NCBI GenBank assembly: GCA_012032575.1
Contig: JAAUSP010000253.1
Span: forward strand, 1-10,100
Source: Anaerolineales bacterium
GTDB taxonomy: Bacteria > Chloroflexota > Anaerolineae > 4572-78 > J111
DNA: 10,100 bases
Reading direction: 5' to 3'
Part shown: positions 1 through 6,879 of the stretch, one piece after another
Position numbering within the stretch: position 1 is the stretch's first letter
Layout of the letters: each line of letters begins with the position of its first letter
Program-made: the position numbers and the translations under genes
Notes under the pieces: model-generated
What the model was told of the DNA's origin: nothing
What the model saw: only the letters and a program-made list of their open reading frames with translations
The model's database searches: none

Positions 1-595
1 CCCCGGCTCGGATAGCCACTTTTAGCCAGTTCTCCAGCGGCGGCAGGGGGCAGGAGAAGGCATCGGAGTAGGCGCAATAGGGGTTGTAAGCCAGGTTAAA
101 GTCTACCAGCAGTTCGCCGCTGCCCAGTTCCACCGGCTCCAGGTAGCGGCCCGCGCCGTAGGTTTCCGTGCCGCTGGTGGCATCGCGGAAAGGCAGGAAC
201 AGTTCATCATAATCTTCGGATTTGTAAATGGCCAGGTGGGCTGCCTGCCCCCCGACCTCGAATTCAACCGTGCCAATGCGCTGGTAGACTCGCTCATCGC
301 CGGTGCTGGTCTGGAAGGTGAGCGGCTCCGGCTCGGCCCGCTGGAGGGGCAGGGTGAAACGAAAGGCCGGATCGGGCGGGTAATAGTTCAGGCCGTTAAA
401 GTTGGTGCGGTCCTCTATCGGCCCGTAAGGATCGCGCCGGAAATACATATCTTTTTCAGCCCGTTCCGCTTCGATAGCGGCAATATAGGTTTCTTGAGGT
501 GATAAATCCGGTTTTGAGGAAGCCAGTGAACTGACTTGAGAGGCTGGCTGTTCGTCGCCTGTGAAAACTTTTTTAATTGTCTCAAAAATACTCAT
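1..595 (-). CDS. DUF1684 family protein, C-terminus beyond window
   Basis: The reading frame starts at ATG 595-593 and stays open to the window edge (198 codons), so the gene is 3'-partial. I recognise the DUF1684 family from its C-terminal signatures. These are LFLPFRDATSG followed by ETYGAGRYL (about residues 138-160) and then DFNLAYNPYCAYSDAFSCP and LPPLENWL near the partial end. The N-terminal part has the FNGLNYYPPDPAFRF segment typical of the family. The molecular function of DUF1684 is not established and I assign none. There is no signal peptide or membrane segment in the visible part. A purine-rich AGGGGA lies about 13 nt upstream of the start, rather far for a ribosome binding site, so the start is probable rather than certain. 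The gene follows copA1 on the same strand after a 117-bp gap, and nothing in the sequence ties it to copper. Confidence 0.85.
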   Translation of the reverse strand, partial: MSIFETIKKVFTGDEQPASQVSSLASSKPDLSPQETYIAAIEAERAEKDMYFRRDPYGPIEDRTNFNGLNYYPPDPAFRFTLPLQRAEPEPLTFQTSTGDERVYQRIGTVEFEVGGQAAHLAIYKSEDYDELFLPFRDATSGTETYGAGRYLEPVELGSGELLVDFNLAYNPYCAYSDAFSCPLPPLENWLKVAIRAG

Positions 596-664
596 GCTAT
601 TGCTCGAAAGAGTCCCCTTTTATTTTATTTCAACGTAACTGCTCAACTCTCACTGGATTGGCCT

Positions 665-694
665 CGGAGATTTCTCCCTTCGGTCGAAATGACA
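665..694. repeat. Dispersed intergenic repeat (GAGATTTCTCCCTTCGGTCG type)
   Basis: The gap between copA1 and the DUF1684 gene holds a sequence with core GAGATTTCTC, then CTTCGGTCGAAATGACA. I recognise this as a short dispersed repeat common in environmental bacterial genomes. It contains a small palindrome (GGAGATTTCTCC) and ATTTC/GAAAT arms. There is no T-tract that would make it a convincing terminator. Confidence 0.5.
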
Positions 695-1091
695 TGGCTG
701 GGTAGTTACATTTCAACTAATCTTCATTCTGCGCAGCCGCAAACTATTCCCCACCACCATAACCGAACTGAAAGCCATCGCAAAGGCGGCGGCAGCCGGG
801 TGCAGTTCGCGCAAATACACCGGCAGCCCCGGAAAGACGGCCAGCGCTCCGGCGGCAATGGGAATGAGCAGGACATTGTAGGCAAAAGCCCAAAACAGAT
901 TTTCCTTAATCACCCGCATCGTCGCCCGGCTGAGCTGAATAGCCCTCGCCACGCCGCGCAGATCGCCGCTGATGAGGGTGATCCCCGCCGCCTCAATTGC
1001 CACATCCGCCCCCCGCGCCGATGGCAATGCCGACATCTGCCTGGGCCAGGGCTGGGGCGTCGTTGACTCCATCCCCGACCATGCCGATGGT

Positions 1092-1146
1092 GCGTGATGC
1101 GTGATGCGTGATGCGTGACTCCCGACCCCGACCTCTGACCCCTGAC
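1092..1146. repeat. Heptamer tandem repeat inside copA1
   Basis: Eight units can be read on the plus strand: GCGTGAT three times, then GCGTGAC, TCCCGAC, CCCGAC (6 nt), CTCTGAC and CCCTGAC. The period is 7 with one 6-nt unit. It sits inside copA1 between the codons for AALQG and GMVGDG and is absent from the equivalent place in copA2. The GCGTGAT unit is the same one found in the hairpin at 6832-6877. Confidence 0.85.
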
Positions 1147-1630
1147 CCTGCAATGCTGCCACATAGGCCGCTTTGTCGCCGGGGAGAACCTCGGCCTGCA
1201 CCTCGTCAAGGCCCACCTCGGCGGCGATGGCCTGGGCCGTAGCCGAGTTATCGCCGGTTATCATGACGACGTTCAGGCCCAATTTCTTAAGCGCTGTCAC
1301 CGCTTCCGGCGAGCCTTCTTTCACCGTATCAGCCATGCCAATGACCGCCGACGCCTGCCCGTCAATGGCGACCCACATGGCGGTTTTGGCTTCTTGCTGC
1401 AACTGCTGTGCTTTCTCGCCCAGGCCGTTGAAGGTGACTTGCCGCGTTTGCATCAAGCGCCGGCTGCCCAAAAGAAGCTGATGCCCCTCGACTTCTGCCG
1501 CCACCCCCTGGCCCGGAATCGCCTCAAAATGGGCTATTTCACTCAGCGCCAGCCCCTGTTCCTGCGCCGCCCGCACAATCGCCGCCCCCAGCGGATGTTC
1601 GGAGCCGCGCTCGGCGGAAGCGGCCAACTG

Positions 1631-1743
1631 AAGGATGAAGGCGGAAGGATGAAGGATGAAAGGTACATTGTTTCCTTTCCCCCGTTCACCATTCAGAGCC
1701 GAAGGCCCCCTGTGGGCAATTGACAATTCACTATTTACAATTA
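1631..1743. repeat. Composite repeat-derived insert in copA1 hinge
   Basis: Contains AAGGATG/GGAAGGATGAAGGATG units (1631-1661) and CAATTGA, CAATTCA, CTATTTA, CAATTAC heptamers (1717-1743), separated by about 55 bp. It is translated in frame within copA1 as roughly 35 extra residues between VTDVIV and [12 protein letters not shown]. That peptide begins NSELSIAHRG and ends HPSAFILQ, which is unlike any conserved part of a P-type ATPase. Confidence 0.75.
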
Positions 1744-3163
1744 CATCCGTCACCGCCGGCTCGCCTTTGGTTATCGTGCCGGTCTTGTCCAGCACGATGG
1801 TTTGCAGTTTGTGGGCCAATTCGAGGGCGGCGCTGTTTTTGAAGAGAATGCCCTGGCTGGCTCCTCGACCCATGCCCACGATAATGGCCGTAGGCGTGGC
1901 CAGTCCCAAGGCGCAGGGACAGGCGATAAGCAGCACCGCCACCAGCCGCACCAGGGCATGGATAAATCCGGCCCCGCTGGCCAGCCAGACGGCAAAAGTG
2001 ATGACAGCGATGGTGATGACCACCGGCACAAAGATGGCGGCCACCCGGTCGGCTACGGCCTGAATGGGCGCTTTGGAACCCTGGGCGGTTTCCACCAGCC
2101 GGACAATCTGGGCCAGCATCGTCTCACTGCTAACTTTGGTCGCCTCGATCCGCAGCAGCCCTTGCTGGTTGAGCGTCGCCCCGAAAACGGCGTCGCCGCT
2201 TTGTTTGTCCACCGGCATACTCTCGCCGGTCAGCATGGACTCGTCACTGCCGAGTAGCCGCCGATGACCCATCCGTCGGTCGGGATTTTCTCGCCGGGCC
2301 GGACAATAACCACATCGCCCACCCGGACCTGTTCGACCGGCACTTCCTGCTCGACGCCGGCCCGTTCCACGCGGGCCGTTTTGGCTTGCAGCCCGATCAA
2401 AGCCTGGATGGCCTGGCCGGTCTTGCCCTTGGCCCGCGCTTCCAGCAGCTTGCCGACTTTGATCAGGGTGATGATCAGGACCGAAGTTTCAAAAAAGGTC
2501 GGGGCATTCAGCAAACCGACCGTGACTACAATCGAGTAAAAATAGGCCACCGACGACCCCAGCGCCACCAGCACATCCATATTGGCGGTGCGATTGCGCA
2601 AACTTTTGAACGCGCCTACATAATAATCCCAGCCGGTGTAGAACTGCACCGGCGTCGCCAGCACCAGCAGGACCACGTTGATCCAGAAAGGATAAACCCA
2701 TTGTTCCAGCGACCCCAGGCCGTAAACGGTCATAAACAGCATCAGCCAGTTGTGGTTGATCAAAAAGACCAGCCCGGTGAAAAAAAGACCCACCCCCAAC
2801 TGGCGGGTTTGCTGGCTGATTTCCTGGGCGCGGGCCTCGGCCAGGGTGTCCGGGGAGTTTGCCTGCACCGCCGGTACTTTGTAGCCGGCCCGCTCGATGC
2901 GCTCGATGATGGCTTGCGGCGTGGCAAGGGCGGGATCATACGTCACCGTCACTTTTTCTGTGCCAAAGTTGACCACAGCTTCGCTGACACCCGTCACTTT
3001 TTTGGCGTTACGTTCGATGGTAGCGGCGCAGTTGGCGCAGGTCATACCGATGACGGGTAAGGTAACTTGTGTTTGCGTTGACATAAGAGTCCTCAACTCA
3101 GGCATTGCCAAGAAAAATAATTACGACATGTTCGTGTTGCCTCTTGCGTGACGCGAAGCGAAG

Positions 3164-3307
3164 CTAACGGAAGACGTAAGACGCAGCAAAATCGGCTTTG
3201 GAGAGAGGGATAGCGTAATTGTCAAAGGCAGGACGCTTCTTGGCATCGCTCAAATCCGAGAAAGGAAACGGGGTAACGACCACATCGCCTTTTACAAATC
3301 GGCCCAT
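3164..3307 (-). pseudogene. Truncated MazF/PemK-like toxin remnant
   Basis: A 47-codon frame begins at ATG 3307, overlapping the antitoxin stop by 16 nt as is usual in MazEF-type operons. The start MGRFVKGDVVVTPFPFSDLS and the following AKKRPA are the classic N-terminus of the MazF/PemK endoribonuclease family. The frame then jumps directly to DNYAIPLSKADFAA, which resembles a segment from the middle of full-length members, about 110 residues long. It ends at SYVFR followed by TAG. A central block and the whole C-terminal third are therefore missing, and the toxin is very unlikely to be active. The last codons fall in AAGACGT/AAGACGC units (3171-3184), so a 7-nt repeat appears to mark the break. 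Family assignment is confident; the exact deletion endpoints are inferred from memory of the family. Confidence 0.7.
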
Positions 3308-3513
3308 GCTTCATCCTCTTCCGGTCTGTCCCAATCACGGCGCAAAACAGCTTCAGAAGCCAACATGGTTTCATAAGCTTCTGAACTCTCCCGCAGGCTC
3401 AATTTTGTATCCCGTTCTATTAAATAAGAAACAAAATCATAAACAATAACAAGCTTATCCGCCGGTAGTTTTTGCAAAGATTCATTGATCTGAGAGATCG
3501 TTACCGTTTGCAT
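3292..3513 (-). CDS. Antitoxin-like protein paired with MazF remnant
   Basis: A 73-residue acidic protein starting MQTVTISQINESLQKLP. It has two visible parts. The N-terminal helix region LPADKLVIVYDFVSYLIER resembles DUF2281-type proteins. The C-terminal tail has SEAVLRRDW followed by RPEEDEAWADL, a pattern I associate with antitoxins upstream of MazF-type toxins in cyanobacteria and Chloroflexota. It would bind and neutralise the toxin and probably repress its own operon, but the toxin next to it is truncated. The start is either ATG 3513 or the in-frame GTG 3516; the AAAGG just upstream is too close to either to decide. It sits between the two copper ATPase genes on the same strand, 75 bp after copA2, and looks like an insertion into the copper operon. 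Confidence 0.7.
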   Translation of the reverse strand: MQTVTISQINESLQKLPADKLVIVYDFVSYLIERDTKLSLRESSEAYETMLASEAVLRRDWDRPEEDEAWADL

Positions 3514-3588
3514 CACCTTTGCTCATATCACTTCAAGAGTTATCCAGTTGTTGATATTTTAGCACAATTTGAGGCGACTCGATAACTA

Positions 3589-6085
3589 TCAACTGTTCTG
3601 GCCTATCTTCATCCCGCGCAGCCGTAAACTATTCCCCACCACCGTCACCGAGCTAAAAGCCATGGCAAACGCAGCGGCGATGGGATGCAGCTCCCGCAAA
3701 TACACCGGCAAATCGGGGAAAAAGGCCAGCGCTCCGGCGGCAATGGGGATGAGAATGACGTTGTAGGCAAAAGCCCAGAACAAATTCTCCTGGATGACCC
3801 GCATAGTCGCCCGGCTCAGGTGGATAGCCTTGGCCACGCCGCGCAAATCGCCGCTGATGAGGGTAATCCCTGCCGCTTCCATCGCCACGTCTGCGCCGGT
3901 GCCGATGGCAATCCCAACGTCTGCCTGGGCCAGCGCCGGCGCATCGTTGATGCCATCCCCGACCATGCCCACTACCAATCCTTCGGCTTGCAGTTTGGCC
4001 ACATTGGCGGCTTTGTCACCGGGCAATACTTCGGCCAGGACGCGGCCCTGTCCTGAGCCTGTCGAAGGATCAATCCCTACCTCGGCGGCGATGGCCTGAG
4101 CGGTCGCCTGGTTGTCGCCGGTCATCATCACTACCTGCAAGCCCTGCCGCTTGAGGTCGGCAATGGCCTCTTGCGAGCCTGCCTTGATGGTGTCGGCAAT
4201 GCCAATCACCGCCGATGCCTGACCATCCACCGCCACCCACATAGCCGTTTTGGCCTCGTTCTGCAACTGCTGCGCCTGTTGGCCCAGCCCGTTGAGGGTC
4301 ACGTTTTGAGTCTGCATCAAACGGGCGTTGCCGATCAGGATTTTGTGCCCGTCTACTTCGGCGGCAATGCCGTGCCCGGCAATCGCCTCAAATCCGACCG
4401 GCTCACTCAGCGCCAATCCCTGCGCCTGGGCCGCCCGCACCACCGCTTCACCCAACGGATGCTCCGAGCCGCGTTCAGCGGAAGCGGCCAGGCGAAGAAG
4501 ATAATTGTCAATTGCCAATTGTGAATTGTGAATTTTTAATTGACTATTCACAATTATCTCCGTCACCGCCGGTTCGCCTTTGGTAATGGTCCCGGTTTTG
4601 TCCAGCACAATCGCCTGAAGGGCGTGGCCTTTTTCCAAAGCGGCGCTGTTTTTGAACAAAATACCCTGCGTCGCTCCTTTGCCCATGCCGACGACAATCG
4701 CCGTCGGGGTCGCCAACCCCAGGGCGCATGGGCAGGCGATGACCAGCACCGCGACCATTCGCACCAGGGCGGAGGTAAACCCGGCTCCGCTGACCCACCA
4801 GGCCACAAAAGTCAGCAGCGCAAGCGTAATGACTGCCGGCACAAAAATCGCCGATACCTTATCGGCCAAAGCCTGGATCGGTGCTTTGGAACCCTGGGCC
4901 GCCTCAACCAGCCGGACAATTTGGGCCAGCGCCGTCTCGCGGCCCACTTTGGTCGCCTCAATTTTGAGCAGTCCTTGTTTGTTGAGGGTCGCTCCAATCA
5001 CGGCATCGCCCGCTTTTTTGTCAACCGGCAGACTCTCGCCGGTCAGCAGCGACTCATCCACCGCCGAACGTCCACTGATAACCGTACCGTCCACCGGAAT
5101 TTTTTCGCCCGGCCGGACGATGACCACATCGCCCGCCACCACCTGATCGGTCGGGATGTCCACCTCTACCCCGGTTCGCTCGACGCGGGCGGTTTTGGCT
5201 TGCAGCCCCATCAACGCTTTGATCGCCTCGCTGGTTTTGCCCTTGGCCCGCACTTCCAGCAGCTTGCCGACTTTGATCAGGGTGATGATGGCCGCCGACG
5301 TTTCAAAGAAAACATGCCCGCCCAGCAGTCCAGCGGTAATAAAAATCGAGTAGAAATAAGCCACCGACGACCCCAGCGCCACCAGCACATCCATATTGGC
5401 CGACTTATTGCGCAGTGCCTTAAACCCACCGACATAATAATCCCAGCCGGTGTAAAACTGGACCGGCGTCGCCAGCAGCAGAAACAGATAATTGACCCAA
5501 CTGGCGTGCGCCCAATGACCGATCAGTCCAAAATCGCGGGCCATGCTGAACAGGAACAAGGGCAGGGTGAAGATCACGCCCACCCACAATTTGCGGGTCT
5601 GATCCTGGATCTCCCGTTCACGGGCCTCTTTTTCGGCGTCTACCAGCTCTGTCTCGGAATCACCCTGGACCACCCCGTAACCGGCCCGCTCGATGGCTGC
5701 TACTATATCAGCCCGCGTCACCGCGCCGGGAATATATTTGACGGTGGCTTTCTCGGTGGCAAAGTTGACCGTCGCCTCAAGGATGCCCGGCACTTTTTTA
5801 TTGAGCGCCCGCTCGACCGTATTGACGCAGTTGGCGCAGGTCAGGCCGGTGATGGGCAGTTCCAGGGTGGCAACCGGCACGTGATAGCCGGCCTTCTCCA
5901 CCCGCTCGATCACGGCCTGGGGCGAGGCCAGCGCCGGATCATAGTTGACCGTCAGCTTTTCGCTGCCAAAATTCACCACGGCCTCGCTGACGCCCTCGAT
6001 TTTTTGCGCTTCGCTCCACTGCAACCACACAGTTGGCGCAAGTCATGCCTAGCACCGGCATAGTGAGCTGCTTTTGTTCAGCCAT
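3589..6085 (-). CDS. copA: Copper-exporting P1B-type ATPase copy 2, N-terminal frameshift
   Basis: Pumps Cu(I) across the cytoplasmic membrane using ATP. The natural start is ATG 6085 with AGGGGGA just upstream. It has two HMA domains: the first with GMTCANC (residues 13-19) and the second with GLTCANC. These are followed by membrane helices, LTGES, CPC (4726-4734), [37 protein letters not shown], then AYN and MAFSSV in the last helices, all intact. One lesion exists: in the A6 run (T6 at 6000-6005 on the plus strand), after ERSAK of the first HMA, the frame changes. Losing one A or gaining two restores [10 protein letters not shown]. The frame from about 6030 to the stop is uninterrupted (over 800 codons). 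Two in-frame repeat inserts are present: [15 protein letters not shown] before the N-domain, and PSTGSGQG after EVGID. If the lesion is real, only a form lacking the first HMA could be made. Confidence 0.9.
4046..4069. repeat. CCTTCGACAGGCTCAGG dispersed repeat inside copA2
   Basis: On the minus strand it reads CCTTCGACAGGCTCAGGACA, a short repeat widespread in environmental genomes. It is translated here in frame as PSTGSGQ between EVGID and AEVLPGD. The copA1 paralog has [15 protein letters not shown] at this place, so copA2 is about 8 codons longer, matching a 24-bp in-frame insertion. Confidence 0.75.
4503..4558. repeat. AATTGNN heptamer array in copA2 hinge
   Basis: Eight consecutive 7-nt units on the plus strand: AATTGTC, AATTGCC, AATTGTG, AATTGTG, AATTTTT, AATTGAC, TATTCAC, AATTATC. 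It is flanked by a 10-bp inverted repeat AGATAATTGT (4499-4508) and ACAATTATCT (4550-4559). It is translated in frame in copA2 as the [15 protein letters not shown] peptide between VTEIIV and [10 protein letters not shown]. Confidence 0.85.
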
Positions 6086-6100
6086 ACATCCCCCTTTGAC

Positions 6101-6135
6101 GTTCAACATTCAACGTTCAACGTTCAACGTTTAAC
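6101..6135. repeat. GTTCAAC heptamer array between trx and copA2
   Basis: Five exact-length units: GTTCAAC, ATTCAAC, GTTCAAC, GTTCAAC, GTTTAAC. It provides the last codons (LNVER) and the TGA stop of the thioredoxin gene and ends just upstream of the copA2 ribosome binding site. Confidence 0.9.
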
Positions 6136-6499
6136 ACTTCTTGCAGCCGAATCTCAATCTCGTGGGCCGGCTGCGGCCCGATGAAACGATAGACTTCTTG
6201 CTGCTGGCTGTTGAAAATCAACAGAACCGGGTGGCCCGGCAGCTTGTAGTCGCGCATAATCTTCGGCCCATCCTCGATATTGGCGTTGATGCGCTGCACC
6301 GCAATTTGCCCGCCGTACTCCTGCTCCAGCCCATCCACGATGGGCGTCATCTCTGCTCAGGGGGGTCAGCCATCGGTGTAAACAAACACAACCGTCGGCC
6401 TCCCGGCGACGCCCAAAACCGGGCCATCGCTGCCGCCGCAAGCGGACAACAGCAGGTTCAAAATTAAAAGCAAAAAAGTAACTTATGAATAGTCCCCAT
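6117..6499 (-). CDS. Thioredoxin-fold lipoprotein, candidate double-selenocysteine UxxU
   Basis: A small extracytoplasmic thioredoxin-like protein, probably a thiol/disulfide or copper-handling redox enzyme. One frame runs from a hydrophobic signal with lipobox LSAC (about residues 18-21), through GRPTVVFVYTDG, then TGA CCC CCC TGA, then AEMTPIVDGLEQEYGG. It continues to the cis-proline segment LPGHPVLLIFN and ends QEVLNVER. The two TGAs (6366-6368 and 6357-6359) occupy exactly the two cysteine positions of the thioredoxin CxxC motif, giving U45-P-P-U48. The frame is identical on both sides, so no frameshift explains them. A SECIS-like hairpin follows directly. The N-terminus is uncertain. 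The frame opens after a TAA and could start at TTG 6473. Alternatively, ATG 6499 joins it if one T is missing from the T6 tract, which gives a better lipoprotein signal (MGTIHK then hydrophobic residues). The alternative is a dead gene with two nonsense mutations. Confidence 0.65.
6329..6345 (-). promoter_or_regulatory. Candidate bacterial SECIS hairpin
   Basis: On the minus-strand RNA, GCCCAUC pairs perfectly with GAUGGGC around a three-base loop GUG. The first loop base is a G, as in described bacterial SECIS elements. The loop begins 18 nt after the second UGA and 27 nt after the first; as I recall the accepted spacing is roughly 16-37 nt. The hairpin lies in coding sequence (PIVDG), as bacterial SECIS elements do. 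Hairpins of this size can arise by chance, so it supports but does not prove recoding. Confidence 0.55.
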
Positions 6500-6522
6500 A
6501 AATCACGACCAAAATGGAAGAC

Positions 6523-6578
6523 TGGAAGGTTGGTTGAACTTCCAACCTTCCAACCTTCCAACTTTCCAACTTTCCAAC
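6523..6578. repeat. CTTCCAAC octamer array with 11-bp hairpin
   Basis: Five 8-nt units lie at 6539-6578 (CTTCCAAC three times, TTTCCAAC twice). The arm TGGAAGGTTGG at 6523-6533 pairs exactly with CCAACCTTCCA at 6542-6552 across an 8-nt loop. It fills the gap between copZ and the thioredoxin gene and touches the copZ stop codon. It could attenuate or stabilise the operon transcript. Confidence 0.85.
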
Positions 6579-6785
6579 CTAATTTTCCGGCGGATAGTTG
6601 ATCTCGGCCAGCAGCGCCTTGATATTATCCCAGGTCTGCGGCGCTTCCCACTCGACTGTTACCAGCTTGCTGTCTTGCGAAGCCACCACTTTTTTAACCC
6701 CGGCCAGTTCACTGACCTCGTTTTGGATGGTGTGGACACAGTGCCCGCATGAAATGTTAGGAACTTTAACGGTTTTGGTTTGCAT
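6579..6785 (-). CDS. copZ: CopZ-like HMA copper chaperone
   Basis: A 68-residue cytoplasmic protein consisting of a single heavy-metal-associated (HMA, ferredoxin-like) domain. It would bind Cu(I) through two cysteines and deliver it to the HMA domains or entry site of CopA. The motif here is NISCGHC at about residues 10-16, a variant of the usual GMTCxxC. ELAGVKKV then follows, with the typical spacing, and a C-terminal ALLAEINYP strand/helix matches the usual 65-70-residue length. The start ATG 6785 has AAGGAGA about 6 nt upstream, a strong ribosome binding site. It is the second gene of the operon, 94 bp after csoR, with a strong hairpin in the gap. The frame is intact, unlike most of its neighbours. 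Confidence 0.9.
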   Translation of the reverse strand: MQTKTVKVPNISCGHCVHTIQNEVSELAGVKKVVASQDSKLVTVEWEAPQTWDNIKALLAEINYPPEN

Positions 6786-6831
6786 GGAACTCTCCTTGAA
6801 ATAGGTAGATTAAATCGCGCATTCATTTTAG

Positions 6832-6877
6832 CGTGATGCGTGATGCGTAAAATCTTCCTTACGCATCACGCATCACG
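6832..6877. repeat. Perfect 19-bp inverted repeat built from GTGATGC units
   Basis: Left arm 6832-6850 and right arm 6859-6877 are exact reverse complements with an 8-nt loop. Each arm is built from the heptamer GTGATGC. It begins 2 nt after the csoR stop, between csoR and copZ. The hairpin is strong enough to affect read-through or mRNA decay. There is no T-tract on the minus-strand side, so it is not a standard intrinsic terminator. Confidence 0.9.
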
Positions 6878-6879
6878 TT

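Larger units (their letters stand above)
713..3084 (-). pseudogene. copA: Copper-exporting P1B-type ATPase copy 1, frameshifted
   Basis: Starts at ATG 3084 with GAGGA 6 nt upstream; a longer start at 3111 lacks a ribosome binding site. Order of parts: one HMA domain with GMTCANC (residues 13-19), membrane helices, actuator domain with LTGES, the CPC metal site (TGT CCC TGC at 1913-1921), [19 protein letters not shown], and a last helix pair with AYN and MAFSSV. This is the Cu(I) P1B-1 pattern. Three lesions are visible. A missing base near 2245 turns GTG GAC into GTGAC, so the N-terminal 280 codons run out of frame at the actuator domain. A heptamer-repeat insertion (1092-1146) shifts frame just before [11 protein letters not shown]. 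An extra C in the C6 tract 1009-1014 shifts it back. As read, the essential GDGxND loop is not encoded in frame. A further in-frame repeat insert lies at about 1631-1743. If the lesions are sequencing errors, this is a normal CopA of about 790 residues. Confidence 0.85.

Noticed and set aside
5990..6010. Programmed frameshift in copA2, as known for E. coli copA
   Set aside because: The A AAA AAT stretch could allow -1 slippage, but the downstream ATPase frame is +1 relative to the start. The break also lies inside the first HMA domain rather than after it, so no functional chaperone would be released.
4540..6063. 507-codon open frame on the plus strand opposite copA2
   Set aside because: Its translation is rich in His/Arg/Gln, matches no family, and is the mirror of a GC-rich P-type ATPase gene whose motifs are clear on the minus strand. 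Similar antisense frames over copA1 (e.g. 1802-2257 and 2386-3060) were rejected likewise.
6357..6368. Stop-to-tryptophan recoding (UGA = Trp) or a simple frameshift as explanation for the TGAs
   Set aside because: WxxW makes no sense at a thioredoxin active site, the other genes use TGA as a normal stop, and the frame is the same on both sides of the TGAs, so an indel is not needed.
6154..6561. Alternative 135-residue frame through the thioredoxin region
   Set aside because: It has no TGA problem but translates to Arg-rich sequence without thioredoxin features; the lipobox, beta strand and cis-Pro motifs are all in the TGA-containing frame.
6539..6578. CRISPR array
   Set aside because: Tandem 8-nt units without spacers; the other arrays are 7-nt tandem units. 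No cas genes.
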